Numbered from the stretch's first letter, positions 1-10,203 are shown. The stretch is DNA of 64,000 nt from DASSUW01 sp963849695 (GCA_963849695.1 CAWKIT010000011.1:434001-498000), one strand, 5' to 3'. The notes: generated by a model not told the origin, from the letters alone. Numbers and translations are program-made.

Positions 1-87
1 TCGCGACGCTAGCCACATTTCGCCCTGAGCGCAACAATTGACCACCGGGACCCTGTGCGCTACGTGGTCTTGTAGCTTCTCGAAGCG

Positions 88-867
88 ATGGCGACGACGG
101 ATGCGGACGCCGCTCGGGCGCGCGTCGCTGGGCTCGATTGGTGGCACACGATCGAGGTCGCGCCGGGCGTCGTGACGCCGGGCGGCTGGGATCTGCGGGC
201 CACGGCCGAGCGGCTGCCGTGGCCGTCGTCGCTGGCAGGCATGCGCTGCCTCGACGTCGGGACGATGGACGGCTTCTGGGCCTTCGAGCTCGAGCGCCGC
301 GGGGCGGGCCAGGTCGTCGCGAGCGACGTCCTCGACGCGACGCGACTCGACCACTTCGTCGCCGACCGGTTGCGCGGCGAGCGCTACCGCCGCGCCTCGG
401 AGCAGAACTTCGCGCTCGCGGCTGAGCTGCTCGGCTCACGGGTCGAGCTACGCGACCTGAACGTCTACGAGCTCGACCCAGCCGAGGTCGGCGAGTTCGA
501 CCTCGTCGTGATGGGCTACGTGCTGCAGATGCTGCGCGACCCGCTGCGCGGCCTCGAGGCGGTGCGGCGAGTCTGCCGCGGTCATCTGATCCTGCTCGAG
601 ACGGTGAGCGGTCCGCTCGAGCTGCTCCCGGCTCCGCTGGCGCGGCTCGACGCGCGCCGCGACGGCAGCGAGTGGTTCGTCTTCAACCGGCGCGGCCTGC
701 GCAAGGCGCTCCACCTCGCCGGCTGGCTCGTCGAGGAGACCACGCCGCTGCTCCGAGACCGGGCCGGGCCGGGAGTCGGCCCGCGCGAGCTCTGCGCCCC
801 GGCCTCGCGCCATGCACGCCTTCGGCATCCGCGGCCGCAGCGCCGCGATCCGGGCACGACCACTTGA
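88..867 (+). CDS. Class I SAM-dependent methyltransferase
   Basis: A 259-residue protein with a Rossmann-type SAM-binding core: the glycine motif LDVGTMDGFW lies at about residues 55-64 and an acidic residue ends the next strand (VVASD, about 77-80). The following DLVVMGYVLQML stretch is the usual motif preceding the catalytic region. The shape resembles the small-molecule or tRNA-type methyltransferases annotated as DUF1698-like, but no substrate can be named. The last ~25 residues look out of frame: from 812 another frame reads MHAFGIRGRSAAIRARPLD and stops at 871, which is a more natural C-terminus, so a one-base shift between about 745 and 811 is possible. It is followed 46 bases later by the luciferase-like gene on the same strand. 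Confidence 0.75.
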   Translation: MATTDADAARARVAGLDWWHTIEVAPGVVTPGGWDLRATAERLPWPSSLAGMRCLDVGTMDGFWAFELERRGAGQVVASDVLDATRLDHFVADRLRGERYRRASEQNFALAAELLGSRVELRDLNVYELDPAEVGEFDLVVMGYVLQMLRDPLRGLEAVRRVCRGHLILLETVSGPLELLPAPLARLDARRDGSEWFVFNRRGLRKALHLAGWLVEETTPLLRDRAGPGVGPRELCAPASRHARLRHPRPQRRDPGTTT

Positions 868-913
868 CTGAAGCGCGGTTGACGGCGGGCCGGTCCGCGG
901 CGAGAGTTGCCGG

Positions 914-1906
914 GTGCAGGTAGGCATCGGATTCACGCCGTTCGAAACGCGCGCCGACGTGGTCATGCGGCTTGCCGTGCGCGCGGAGGCGGCCGGCATC
1001 GAGGCCATCGGTGTCGCGGAGGGCTGGAGCCACGATGCGCTCGTCCTGCTCGCCGAGATCGCACAGCGCACGGACCGGATCGAGATCGGGACGAGCGTGC
1101 TGTCCGTGTGGGGTCGCACCGCGGCGACGCTGGCGATGGGCGCCGCCGGCCTGCAGCGTTGTTCCGGCGGGCGGTTCGTACTCGGGCTGGGCGCCGGCAG
1201 CCCGCCCCTGACCGAGGGGTTGCACGGCCTCCCCTGGGGGCGCCCCGTGGACCGGCTGCGTGCCACTCTGACCGCCGTCCGCGCGCTGCTGGGCGGCGAG
1301 CGGCTGCCGTCGCCGGCGGCCGGCGCGCGGCCCCTGCGGCTTGGCGTCGTGCCGGAGGACCCTGTGCCGATCGCGCTGGCCGCGCTGGCGCCGGCTTCGG
1401 TGCGGCTGGCCGGAGAGCTGGCCGACGCGTGGACGCCGTTTCTGTGGGCGCGCTCCCGCCTGCAGGAGGGACGAGCGCTCGTGCAGGAGGGCGAAGCGCG
1501 GGGGGACGGCCGGCCGACGCAGATCCTGCCGGGCGTGCCGGTCGCCCTGGCCGCCGACGGGGCGGCGGCACGGCGGCTTGCCGGATGGTGGCTGGCGACG
1601 TACGCGACGCGCATGGGACCGCTCTACCCGCGGATGCTCAGCGAGCGCTTCGGGATGGGCGCGGGCGTGCGGGCCGTGGTGGACGCCGCCCAGGAGCGGT
1701 CGCCCGAGCTGCCGGCCGCGTCCGAGGAACTCGCACAGGAAGTGACCCTGCTCGGGACATACGAGGAGGCAGAGCAGGTCATCGGCGCGTGGCTCGCCTC
1801 CGGTGCCGATCGCGTGAATCTCGTCCTGCCGCCGGGCCAATCTGAGGACGAGCTCGCCGCCATCGTCGACGTGGCCGGGCGACTCGCCGCCACTCGGCCT
1901 CCGTAA
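914..1906 (+). CDS. LLM-class (luciferase-like) flavin-dependent oxidoreductase
   Basis: A 330-residue protein starting at GTG. It has the TIM-barrel pattern of the bacterial luciferase-like superfamily: an N-terminal VGIGFTPFE strand, the RIEIGTSVLSVWGRT segment and the FVLGLGAGSPP glycine loop at about residues 92-102. Members use F420 or FMN to oxidise or reduce small organic substrates in the cytoplasm. Actinobacteria with this gene type often use F420, but the sequence alone does not decide the cofactor. The length is normal for the family. It lies between a methyltransferase and an opposite-strand glycosyltransferase, and neither suggests a pathway. Confidence 0.8.
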   Translation: MQVGIGFTPFETRADVVMRLAVRAEAAGIEAIGVAEGWSHDALVLLAEIAQRTDRIEIGTSVLSVWGRTAATLAMGAAGLQRCSGGRFVLGLGAGSPPLTEGLHGLPWGRPVDRLRATLTAVRALLGGERLPSPAAGARPLRLGVVPEDPVPIALAALAPASVRLAGELADAWTPFLWARSRLQEGRALVQEGEARGDGRPTQILPGVPVALAADGAAARRLAGWWLATYATRMGPLYPRMLSERFGMGAGVRAVVDAAQERSPELPAASEELAQEVTLLGTYEEAEQVIGAWLASGADRVNLVLPPGQSEDELAAIVDVAGRLAATRPP

Positions 1907-1979
1907 GTCGACGACCACCGCGGCGGAAGGCTCGGCGTGCGCTGGCCGCACGATGAGACGGCCGGCGATCCTCCGCGCG

Positions 1980-3224
1980 TCAGCCCACGACGTCGAGGAT
2001 GCGCCGCGCGACGCTGGTCCAGCTCCAGCGCTCGACGCTCGCCTGCCGCGCGGCTGTCCGGAGCGCCGCGCGCTCGTCCCCTTCGAGCGCGAGGACGCGT
2101 TCGAGCCTGTCGCGCAACGCGGCCGCGTCGCCGTTCGGGAAGCTCGCGAGCCCGCCGCGCCCGGGCGGATAGTCCTCCTCGAGACCGCGGGCGATCTCCG
2201 CGAGGCCGGAGTGGTTCGCCACGATCGGCGGGCAGCCGGCGGCGGCCGCCTCCGCCGCCACCATCCCGAACGCCTCCGGGAAGATCGACGGCACCACGGC
2301 CGTGTCCGCCAGGGCGAGGAGGTGCGCGAGATGCCGGTGCTCGAGTGGGCCCGTGAAGAGGACGTCGAGACCGCCCGCCTGATGCTCGAGCTCGGCGCGA
2401 TAGTCGCCGAAGCCGACGATGACCGCGCGCGCGTCGAGCCCGCGGAGCGCCTCGAGCAGGATCTGCACGCCCTTGTTCTTCATCAGCTTGCCGAAGTAGA
2501 CGACCGTCGGCCGATGGCCCGCGAGGAACGCCGCAAGCCGCGCCGCGTTGCCCTCGTCGGGCAGCCGCTCGTTCTCGTTGCCGGGGTTCGGGGGGTCGAG
2601 ACGCGCCTCCGCGACCAGTCTCTCGAGCGCCTGGTCGCGCGCGGCGGGCCGCCACAGATCCACGTCGACGCCGGGTGGTACCTCGTGGACGCCCTCCGTC
2701 GTCCCGCACACCTTGCGAACGACATCGCGGATGTGCTCCGAGCCGACGATCGTCGCCGCGGCGCCGTCGAGCACCTGGCCGCCCCAGGCTGACAGCTCGT
2801 GGTTCCCGCGCATCGTGTACTCGAGCTCGGAGCCGTGCGCCTTCACGACGTAGCTGCCCCCGGTGGCGGCGCCCACGGGCCCGCCGAGCAGCACGTGGTT
2901 GACGAAGACGAGGTCGGCAGGCCCCCGCTCGCGCAACGCAGAGGCGTTGGCCTCCACCCACGCGTCGAGCTCGGCGCGGGAGCAGTCCTGCACTCGCTTG
3001 ACGACGTAGCCGTCGTAGCGGTCGAGCACGAACACCGGGAGCAGCCCGCCGACGTCCGGCCTGACCGGAGTCGCGCCGCCGAGGTCGAGGCGCTCCGGCC
3101 GCGGCTCCTGTGAGAACACCGTCACGTCGTGCCCGTCGCGGCTCCACTCGCGCGAGAGCTGCCGCGCGTAGATGTTCGACCCCGTGCCGCCGAGGAGGTA
3201 GCCATGCCAGACGAAGATCCGCAT
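1980..3224 (-). CDS. GT4-family glycosyltransferase
   Basis: A 414-residue GT-B glycosyltransferase. The N-terminal half opens with a glycine-rich loop (GGTGSNIYARQLS, about residues 12-24), the usual acceptor-side motif of GT4 enzymes. The C-terminal Rossmann half begins near VYFGKLMKNKG (about 243) and contains the E-x7-E pair in PEAFGMVAAEA, which contacts the nucleotide sugar. It transfers a sugar from an NDP-sugar onto a lipid- or polymer-linked acceptor in envelope or exopolysaccharide synthesis; donor and acceptor are unknown. It is divergent from the membrane-protein gene starting at 3349 and is not adjacent to the larger glycan cluster at 28-39 kb. Confidence 0.88.
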   Translation of the reverse strand: MRIFVWHGYLLGGTGSNIYARQLSREWSRDGHDVTVFSQEPRPERLDLGGATPVRPDVGGLLPVFVLDRYDGYVVKRVQDCSRAELDAWVEANASALRERGPADLVFVNHVLLGGPVGAATGGSYVVKAHGSELEYTMRGNHELSAWGGQVLDGAAATIVGSEHIRDVVRKVCGTTEGVHEVPPGVDVDLWRPAARDQALERLVAEARLDPPNPGNENERLPDEGNAARLAAFLAGHRPTVVYFGKLMKNKGVQILLEALRGLDARAVIVGFGDYRAELEHQAGGLDVLFTGPLEHRHLAHLLALADTAVVPSIFPEAFGMVAAEAAAAGCPPIVANHSGLAEIARGLEEDYPPGRGGLASFPNGDAAALRDRLERVLALEGDERAALRTAARQASVERWSWTSVARRILDVVG

Positions 3225-3294
3225 CCGGGGCCGCGATCGTAGCCACCCCGGCGTGCCCGCGGGTCCGTTAGGGTCGGCCAGTGAGCCCCGCTAC

Positions 3295-3320
3295 CGAGGC
3301 CGTCTCATCCGACGGCCTCG
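3295..3320. promoter_or_regulatory. Perfect 10-bp hairpin in divergent intergenic region
   Basis: Arms CGAGGCCGTC (3295-3304) and GACGGCCTCG (3311-3320) are fully complementary with a 6-base loop. There is no T-run on either strand, so a classical terminator is unlikely. The hairpin ends 28 bases before the chosen start at 3349, so it could form in the 5' leader of that mRNA. The function is inferred only. Confidence 0.35.
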
Positions 3321-3348
3321 ATCCACTCGAGCCGGCGGAGCGAAGCCG

Positions 3349-4500
3349 ATGACGATCTCGCGTCAGGCTCCGCTCACCTGGTGGTCGCGCGCCAGGCCGC
3401 GCGCGCCCCGCAACGCGGAGCTCGGGAGCCTGCTGGAGACGTTCCTGATCGCCGCGATCACGACGGTCCTGGTCATCCGCACCCAGCTATGGCTCACGCA
3501 CTATCCACAGCTGGGTGGCGGAGGGCTGCACATCGCGCACCTGCTCTGGGGCGGCGTGTTCATGGTGCTCGCCATCGGCATCCTGCTCATCTTCCTCGGG
3601 CGCGGCGCGCGGCGGCCCGCTGCGGTGATCGGCGGGATCGGATTCGGCTTCTTCATCGACGAGCTCGGCAAGTTCATCACCGAGGACAACGACTACTTCT
3701 TCAAGCCCGCGGCCGGCGTCATCTACCTGATCTTCATCCTGATGTTCCTGCTGATCAGGCTTCTGGCGCGCGGACGTGCGCTGTCGACGGACGAGCGTGC
3801 GGCCAACGCGGTCTACCTCGCGATCGACGCCACCCACGGCCGGCTCCACGAGCGCGAGCGCGAGCGCGCGATCGCCTTGCTGGCGCACGCCGACGCGACC
3901 AACCCACTGGTCGTCCCCGTGCGCAACCTGCTGACCGGACTGCGCGGCCTGCCGACGCCACCGTCGCGCTTCTACGAGCGGTGGGCGGAGCATGCCCGCG
4001 CGGCCTACCTGCGCGCCACCAGGTGGCGCGGATTCCGTCCGCTGGTCACGACGATCTTCGTCATCTGGGCGTTGGCCGGGCTGGTGCTGGTGCTGGCCGC
4101 GGTCTTCTCTGTCGCGATCGAGCTGGGCGACGCTCGGCGCGGATACGAGAGCGACGCGCTGGAGGACCTCGGCTTCCTCAACGTGGCGACGGCGCTCTGC
4201 TACATGGCGTCGACGGCGTGTGTCGTGCTGGGCGTCGCCAGGCTGCGACGGGACCGGATCGGCGCGTACCGCTGGTTCGAGCGGGCGCTCCTCGTCGCGA
4301 TCCTCCTGACCAACGTCTTCATCTTCGTCGAGTACCAGTTCGGGGCCATCTTCGGCTTGGGGCTCGACATCCTGCTGCTGCTGGCGGTGAGGTCGATGAT
4401 CCATGCCGAGGAAGGGCGCCCGGATCAGATCCCGGCGCTCATCGATCATTCGGCGATCGGCTCACCGGTGCTGGCCGCGCCTGTTACTCCTCCTCCCTGA
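3349..4500 (+). CDS. Multi-pass membrane protein with HxxHL...IDE core
   Basis: A 383-residue predicted inner-membrane protein. The ATG at 3349 is preferred to an upstream in-frame start because GGAG lies just before it. It has about seven hydrophobic segments: two or three before residue 140, then a soluble stretch rich in charged residues (about 140-230, with two ERER-type runs), then three or four more. The first half carries HIAHLLWGG at about 61-69, GIGFGFFIDELGKF at about 97-110, and an acidic END motif. The next gene has the same arrangement, so the conserved H and D/E residues may bind metal or protons. I do not recognise a named family. Confidence 0.7.
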   Translation: MTISRQAPLTWWSRARPRAPRNAELGSLLETFLIAAITTVLVIRTQLWLTHYPQLGGGGLHIAHLLWGGVFMVLAIGILLIFLGRGARRPAAVIGGIGFGFFIDELGKFITEDNDYFFKPAAGVIYLIFILMFLLIRLLARGRALSTDERAANAVYLAIDATHGRLHERERERAIALLAHADATNPLVVPVRNLLTGLRGLPTPPSRFYERWAEHARAAYLRATRWRGFRPLVTTIFVIWALAGLVLVLAAVFSVAIELGDARRGYESDALEDLGFLNVATALCYMASTACVVLGVARLRRDRIGAYRWFERALLVAILLTNVFIFVEYQFGAIFGLGLDILLLLAVRSMIHAEEGRPDQIPALIDHSAIGSPVLAAPVTPPP

Positions 4501-4554
4501 CGCAGCAGCGCTCCCCGGTTGCCGCGGGAGTGTGGATCGGAGAGGCTAGGTCCG

Positions 4555-5382
4555 ATGAACGCCGCCGCGATCGCTTCCGTCATCGGCGAAGCATGGGGCA
4601 GCCTCGACGAGCGCCGGTTCCTCTTCCTGACCCTGATCGGCTTCGTGTGCGCATTCGGGTTCATCCGCCTCTCCACCCGCCTGATGCGCAGCCCCCGCGT
4701 GCCGTGGTGGCCGGGGAGCGTCGTGTCCGAGGACGGCGTGCACGTGCACCACCTCTTCTTCGGGATCGTGCTCATGATGGCGGCCGGTGGCCTCAGCTTC
4801 GCGGCGGGGGAGACCGACGGTCCGTGGTACGCGATCTACGCCGTGCTCTTCGGTATCGGCCTCGGGCTCACCATCGACGAGTACGCCTTGTGGCTCCACC
4901 TCGACGACGTCTACTGGTCCCACAAGGGCCGGACATCGATCGACGCGGCGCTGATCGCCCTGGGCTTGATCGGCGTTGTGCTGCTCGCGTTCGTGCCCGC
5001 GCGGATCGACGACGATTCGCCCGCAGTGCTGGCGACGACCGTCGCGGCTGCGACGTTCCATTTCGGCTGGGTGCTGATCGCCGCCGCCAAGTACCGGCTC
5101 GTGCATGCCATGTTCGGCATCTTCCTTCCCGGAATCGCGTTCTACGCCGGGCTGCGGCTCGCCAAGCCGCGCTCGATCTGGGCGAAGCGCTTCTACGGGG
5201 AGCGACGCCCGGCCAAGCAGGCGCGTGCCGAGCACCGGTTCCGAGCCGGTCGGCTGACCGATCGGTGCAAGGAGCGCCTGCGCGACGTGATCGGTGGGGT
5301 CACGGAGGAGGAGTACCAAGCTCGCCTTGCCGCGGCAGCGACAGCCGCGCCCGCCCCGGAGCCACCGCCGTCAACGGGATGA
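4555..5382 (+). CDS. Membrane protein, paralogue of the upstream gene's N-terminal core
   Basis: A 275-residue protein with about six membrane segments, starting at the ATG at 4555. HVHHLFFG (63-70) followed by GIGLGLTIDEY (about 100-110) and HLDDVYW matches the HIAHLLWGG...GIGFGFFIDEL...DND layout of the preceding gene with nearly the same spacing (43 versus 45 residues from the first His to the Asp). The C-terminal ~60 residues are soluble and basic, and include RAEHRFRAGRLTDRCKERLRD. The gene starts 54 bases after the previous stop on the same strand, so the two are probably co-transcribed. The function is unknown; a shared membrane-embedded metal or proton site is an inference. Confidence 0.7.
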   Translation: MNAAAIASVIGEAWGSLDERRFLFLTLIGFVCAFGFIRLSTRLMRSPRVPWWPGSVVSEDGVHVHHLFFGIVLMMAAGGLSFAAGETDGPWYAIYAVLFGIGLGLTIDEYALWLHLDDVYWSHKGRTSIDAALIALGLIGVVLLAFVPARIDDDSPAVLATTVAAATFHFGWVLIAAAKYRLVHAMFGIFLPGIAFYAGLRLAKPRSIWAKRFYGERRPAKQARAEHRFRAGRLTDRCKERLRDVIGGVTEEEYQARLAAAATAAPAPEPPPSTG

Positions 5383-5415
5383 GCCTCCGCAGGGCCGGTT
5401 GAGTAGCCTCGGCGG

Positions 5416-5991
5416 ATGGGCGCCGACGACGGCCTGCCGACGATCTTCTTCTCCTCGGTCGCTGACTGGGAGGACTGGCTCGAGGCCGATCACCGGGGCC
5501 CCGGCGTGTGGATCAAGGTCGCGAAGAAGGCCTCGGGCATCGAGAGCGTGACCACCGCCGAGGCGCTCGACGTCGCGCTCTGCTTCGGCTGGATCGACAG
5601 CCGGCGAGAGGCGCTCGACGAGCAGTACTTCCTCCAGCGCTACACGCCCCGGCAACCGCGCGGCCGGTGGTCGCGGATCAACCGCGAGAAGGTCGAGCGG
5701 CTGACCGCCGAGGGCCGGATGCGAGCCTCCGGTCTCGCCGAGGTCGACCGCGCCAAGGCCGACGGCCGCTGGGACGCCGCCTACGACGGCCAGCGCACGG
5801 CGACGGTTCCCGACGACCTCGAGCGCGAGCTCGAAGCACGGCCCACCGCCAAGGCGTTCTTCGAGACGCTCAACAGCCAGAACCGCTACGCGATCCTCTA
5901 CCGGCTCGACGACGCCAAGAGGCCGGAGACGCGGGCACGGCGGCTCGCGAAGTTCGTCGCCATGCTCGAAGCCGGCGAGAAGATCTACTAG
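5416..5991 (+). CDS. YdeI/OmpD-associated family protein
   Basis: A 191-residue cytoplasmic protein. The N-terminal DWEDWLEADHRGPGVWIKVAKK and the ALCFGWIDSRREALDEQYFLQRYTPR segment are characteristic of the YdeI/OmpD-associated family. The second half (PTAKAFFETLNSQNRYAILYRL ... ETRARRLAKFVAMLEAGEK) is the family's helical C-terminus. The length matches the family. Members have been linked to envelope stress or antimicrobial-peptide resistance in some bacteria, but the biochemical role is not established. It begins 33 bases after the membrane-protein gene and ends 3 bases into the convergent end of the repeat protein at 5988. Confidence 0.82.
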   Translation: MGADDGLPTIFFSSVADWEDWLEADHRGPGVWIKVAKKASGIESVTTAEALDVALCFGWIDSRREALDEQYFLQRYTPRQPRGRWSRINREKVERLTAEGRMRASGLAEVDRAKADGRWDAAYDGQRTATVPDDLERELEARPTAKAFFETLNSQNRYAILYRLDDAKRPETRARRLAKFVAMLEAGEKIY

Positions 5992-8900
5992 GTTCCGCTC
6001 GCGCCGGCGCGCTTGACCTGGAAGGTGCTGCTCACGATCCGCTTGCCGAAGTTCGCCTTCGATCGCTTGCCGTAGCCCGGCCACACCATCCAGCGATAAC
6101 GGCCCGGACCCAGACGCCTGCGCTCGCCCCGGTAGGTCCACCGGGCCTTCAGCCGGTACTGCGCACGCTTCGGCCAGGCACTGAGGATCTTGCGGCTGCC
6201 GCGGTACAGCTGCACGTTGTAGTAGCCGGCACTGTCCACACGCGGCCACTGCAGGAGCGGGGAGGCACCCGCCCGGAGCACGGTCCCGGGCGCCGGGAGG
6301 ATCGAGGGCTGTGTCTGAGGCACGACGGCGGGCGGTTGTGCGGGCGCCCCGGATGGGACGAGCGCCGCGGGCGCCGCCGGCAGACCGACGACCGAATGGG
6401 TCCGTGCGTTGCCTGCCGCGTCAAGCACGTCGAGCTCGTACTCGTAGCGCACGCCGTTGTCGACGCGCAGGTCGACGAAACTGGTGCCCGTGCCGTCGTA
6501 CACGCGGCTCCTGGGCTGACCATCGATACCCGGGGTTCGCCACACCTCGATGGAGACCGCGTCCGGGCTGGTCTGCCAGCTCAGGGACACGCTCCGGTCG
6601 CCGCCCGCTGCGACGACGCTCGTCAGCAGCGGCGCCGTGGCGTCGTACTTGAGCGGGAAGTTCCGGGTCGTGACGTTGCCGGCCTTGTCACGGCACGCCG
6701 CGACGACCGAGGCACCCGCGCCATCCGGGCCGGCTGTAGGTCACCGACGGGCAACTGTCTATGAGCGAGAGCGCGTCCGTTCCGGTGACGTCCCACTGCA
6801 CCGGGCTGACGTACCAGCCGCTGCTGCTGGGCGGTCGCTTGGCGGTGGCGCCGGTGACCACGGGGCCCGTGCTGTCGTACTGGAGCCCGAAGCTGGATGG
6901 AGCGGTTACGTTCCCCGCCTTGTCACCGCAGACACCGGAGACCGATGCTGCGCCGCTGTCCGGCCCGCGATAGGTCTCGGTCGTGCATGCGTCGATCCCC
7001 GAGGTCTCGTCCGCGCCCTGGAAGGCGACGGAGATCGCGCGGTTGTACCAGCCATTCGCGTCGGGCGGGCGGCCCGCTTCGGGGTCCGTGAGCGTCGGCG
7101 CAGTCGCGTCGTACTTGAACGGATGGGCGCGCGGGGCGCTGACGTTGCCTGCGGTGTCCGTGCACGTGCCGGTCACCGCGGTGGCCGTGGCGTCGGGGCC
7201 GGTATAGGCGCGCTTCGCGCAGCTGAGGAGACCCGAGGCCGCGTCGGCGCCGCTGAACTGGAATTCGACTGGGCGGTTGTGCCAGCCCGCGCCGTTGGGC
7301 TCCTGGTCCGGCGTCACGCTGGTGACGGTCGGTGCGGTGGCGTCGTATTTGAGCGCGTGCCCGCGGGCGGCGCTGACGTTGCCGGCCTTGTCGGTGCAGG
7401 TGCCGGGCAGCGAGGCGGCCGTGTCGTCGGGCCCGGAGTAGGTCGCGGTCGCGCACGTGTCGACGCCTGATAGCGCGTCGGTGCCGCTGAAGGTCACCTC
7501 GACGGGGGCGTTGTACCAGCCGCCGGTTCCGGGTTCGCGCGTGGCCTGCGAGCCGGTGGCGGTCGGGGCGGTGGCGTCGTACTTGAGCGCGAACTCGCGG
7601 CTGGCCGAGTTGCCCGCGTTGTCGGTGCAGCGGCCGAGGACGGACGCCGTCGCATCGTCGGGGCCGCTGTAGCTGGTGCCCGGGCAGCCGGCGAGGCCGG
7701 AGGTTGCGTCGGTGCCGCGGACCGTGTAGGCGACGGCGCGGTTGTACCAGCCGTTGCCGTTGGCGGCGCGCTCCGGGTCGGCGGCCGTGACCGTCGGCGC
7801 CGTCGCGTCGTACTTGAGCGCGTGCCCGCGGGGGGCGCTGACGTTGCCGGCCTTGTCGGTGCAGGTGCCGGGCAGCGAGGCGGCCGTGTCGTCGGGCCCG
7901 GAGTAGGTCGCGGTCGCGCACGTGTCGACGCCTGATAGCCCGTCGGTGCCGCTGAAGGTCACGCCGACCGGTGCGTTGTACCAGCCGCCGGTACCGGGTT
8001 CGCGCGTGGCCTGCGAGCCGGTCGCGGTCGGGGCGGTGGCGTCGTACCTGAGGGGGAAGCCGCGGTCCGCGGCGTTACCGGCCTTGTCCGTGCAGCGACC
8101 CACGACGGACCCCGTCGCGCTCTCCGGTCCCGTGTAGGTGACCGGCGGGCATGCAGCGACACCCGACGTCGTATCGGTGCCGGCGAACTCGAACGCGACG
8201 GCGCGGTTGTACCAGCCATTGGCATTCGGGGTCCGTTGCGGCGTCCCGGTCGTCACCTGCGGCTCCGTCGCGTCGTACTTGAGGCCGAAGGGGAACGGGC
8301 CGCTCGTGTTGCCGGCCTTGTCGGTACAGGCGCCGGTGACGCGAGCCGCGGCGTTGTCCGGCCCGCCGTAGTTCGTGGTCGTGCAACTTTCGACGCCTGA
8401 CACGGGATCCGTGCCGGCGAAACCGATCGTGACGGCGCGGTTGTACCAGCCTTCTGCGTTGCCCTCCCGATCCGGGGTGCCGCGGATGACGGTAGGCGCC
8501 GTCGCGTCGTATTTGAGCGCGTGCCCGCGAGACGCGCTGACGTTGCCGGCCTTGTCGGTGCAGGTGCCGGGCAGCGAGGCGGCCGTGTCGTCGGGCCCGG
8601 AGTAGGTCGCGGTCGCGCACGTGTCGACGCCTGATAGCCCGTCGGTGCCGCTGAAGGTCACGGCGACCGGTGCGTTGTACCAGCCACCGGTACCGGGTTC
8701 GCGCGTGGCCTGCGAGCCGGTGGCGGCCGGGGCGGTGGCGTCGTACTTGAGCGCGAACTCGCGGCTGGCCGAGTTGCCCGCGCGGTCGCGGCAGACGCCC
8801 GTGACCGACGCCGTCGCGCTGTCCGGCCCACTGAATGTCGTGCCTGGGCACTCGGCCACGCCCGACGTGGCGTCGGTGCCGCGGACCGTGTAGGCGACCG

Positions 8901-10203
8901 AGCGGTTGTACCAGCCGTTGGCATTGGCAGGACGGTCCGGGTCGGCGGCCGTGACCACAGGAGCAGTCGCGTCGTACTTGAGCCCATATGCGAACGGGTT
9001 GCTGACGTTCCCGGCGTTGTCTCGGCACGTGCCGGCCACGGAGGCGACGCCGCTGTCCGGGCCTGCGTAGGGCAGCGTCTGGCAACCCTCGATCCCGGCC
9101 GTCTGATCGGTGCCGCTGAAAGCGACGGAGACTGCGTGGTTGTACCAGCCGTCCGCATCCGGGTCGCGGCCCGCCTGGCCACTCGTGACGATCGGCTTCG
9201 TGGCGTCGTAGCGGAGCCCGAAGGCGGCAGACGGGCTGACATTGCCGGCCCTGTCGGTGCAGGTCCCCGGCACGGCGACGGAGCCGGCGTCGGGTCCGGC
9301 ATAGGTCGTCGCGGTGCACGACTCGACGCCGGACACTTGGTCGGCGCCACTGAAAGCGACTGCGACCGAATGGTTGTACCAACCGCCGGCGTCGGCCGGC
9401 CGCGCCGCCTGGCTCCCCGCGACGGCCGGTGGCGTCGAGTCGTACTTGACGGCGAACGAGCGGTTGGCCACGTTCCCCGCCTGGTCCTGGCAGGCGGCCG
9501 CGATCGATGCGGTTGCGGAGTCCGGGCCGCCGTAGGTGACCGGCGCGCAGTCGGCTATACCGGACGTCGCGTCGTTGCCCTCGACGTCGAAGCTCACTGC
9601 GCGGTTGAACCAGCCGTCGGCGTTCGGTTGCCGTTCTGGTCGGGCGGCGGTCACCGCCGGCGCGGTCTCGTCGTACTTGAGGCCGTAGCCGAGCGGGTCA
9701 CTGACGTTGCCGGCGTTGTCGATGCAGGTCCCCTGCACGCTCGCCGTGGCAGTGTCGGGGCCGGCGTAGGTGGTCGCCGTGCACGAGGCGACGCCTGATG
9801 TGAGGTCGCTGCCGGCGAACTCCACCCCGACGGCGCGGTTGTACCAGCCGTTGGAGTCGGCGCTGCGAGCCGACCGGCCGCCAGTGACGACCGGCGGTGT
9901 CTTGTCCACCTTGATCCTCACTTCGACCGATGTGGCCGACGAGCCGTCGTCGGCGAGGCAGTACACGCTCGTGGCGGGGGTGTCGGTGGTGAACGTCTGG
10001 TTCGCGCAGCCGGTCTTCGTGACGTCGGAGGGCAGCACCGTCCACTCGATCGACACGTCAGACCGGTACCAACCGGTGCAGTCCTGGGGCGCCGGTGTGC
10101 ACTTGTAGGTCACGCTGGGCGCTGCCTCCGCGCCCGACGCGGCGATCAGCGCCACGACCGAAACCAGGATCGCTGCGACGGCAACATGACGAGCGCGGCG
10201 CAC
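5988..10203 (-). CDS. Secreted protein with fourteen GWYN-type beta repeats (one frameshift)
   Basis: The reconstructed protein has about 1404 residues. A signal peptide (VAAILVSVVALIAASGAEA) is followed by a domain of about 75 residues with paired cysteines (CTPAPQDC, GC...YC). Then come fourteen repeats of ~78 residues, each with GWYN(R/H)xV, two Cys, a YxGPD turn and D(K/R/N)AGN, a bacterial Ig-like pattern. Next is an Fn3-like unit (GGDRSVSLSWQ), and a C-terminal module with YYNVQLYRGSRKILSAWP. A single extra base near 6739, in repeat 14, breaks the frame. Likely role: surface or extracellular binding or stalk protein. The start at GTG 10203 is uncertain, because the frame stays open upstream. 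Two shorter paralogues follow upstream in tandem. Confidence 0.8.
6618..9894 (-). repeat. Array of fourteen ~234-bp tandem repeats inside the secreted protein
   Basis: The coding array has a period of about 231-237 bp (77-79 residues). Each unit encodes GWYN/GWFN, a VxFxGxD strand, SG(V/I/L)xxC, Y(S/A/G)GPD, a second Cys and DxAGN. Units 6, 9 and 11 (around 8621, 7922 and 7457) are nearly identical over most of their length, while other pairs differ widely, which suggests recent duplication or gene conversion among those three. Confidence 0.85.
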
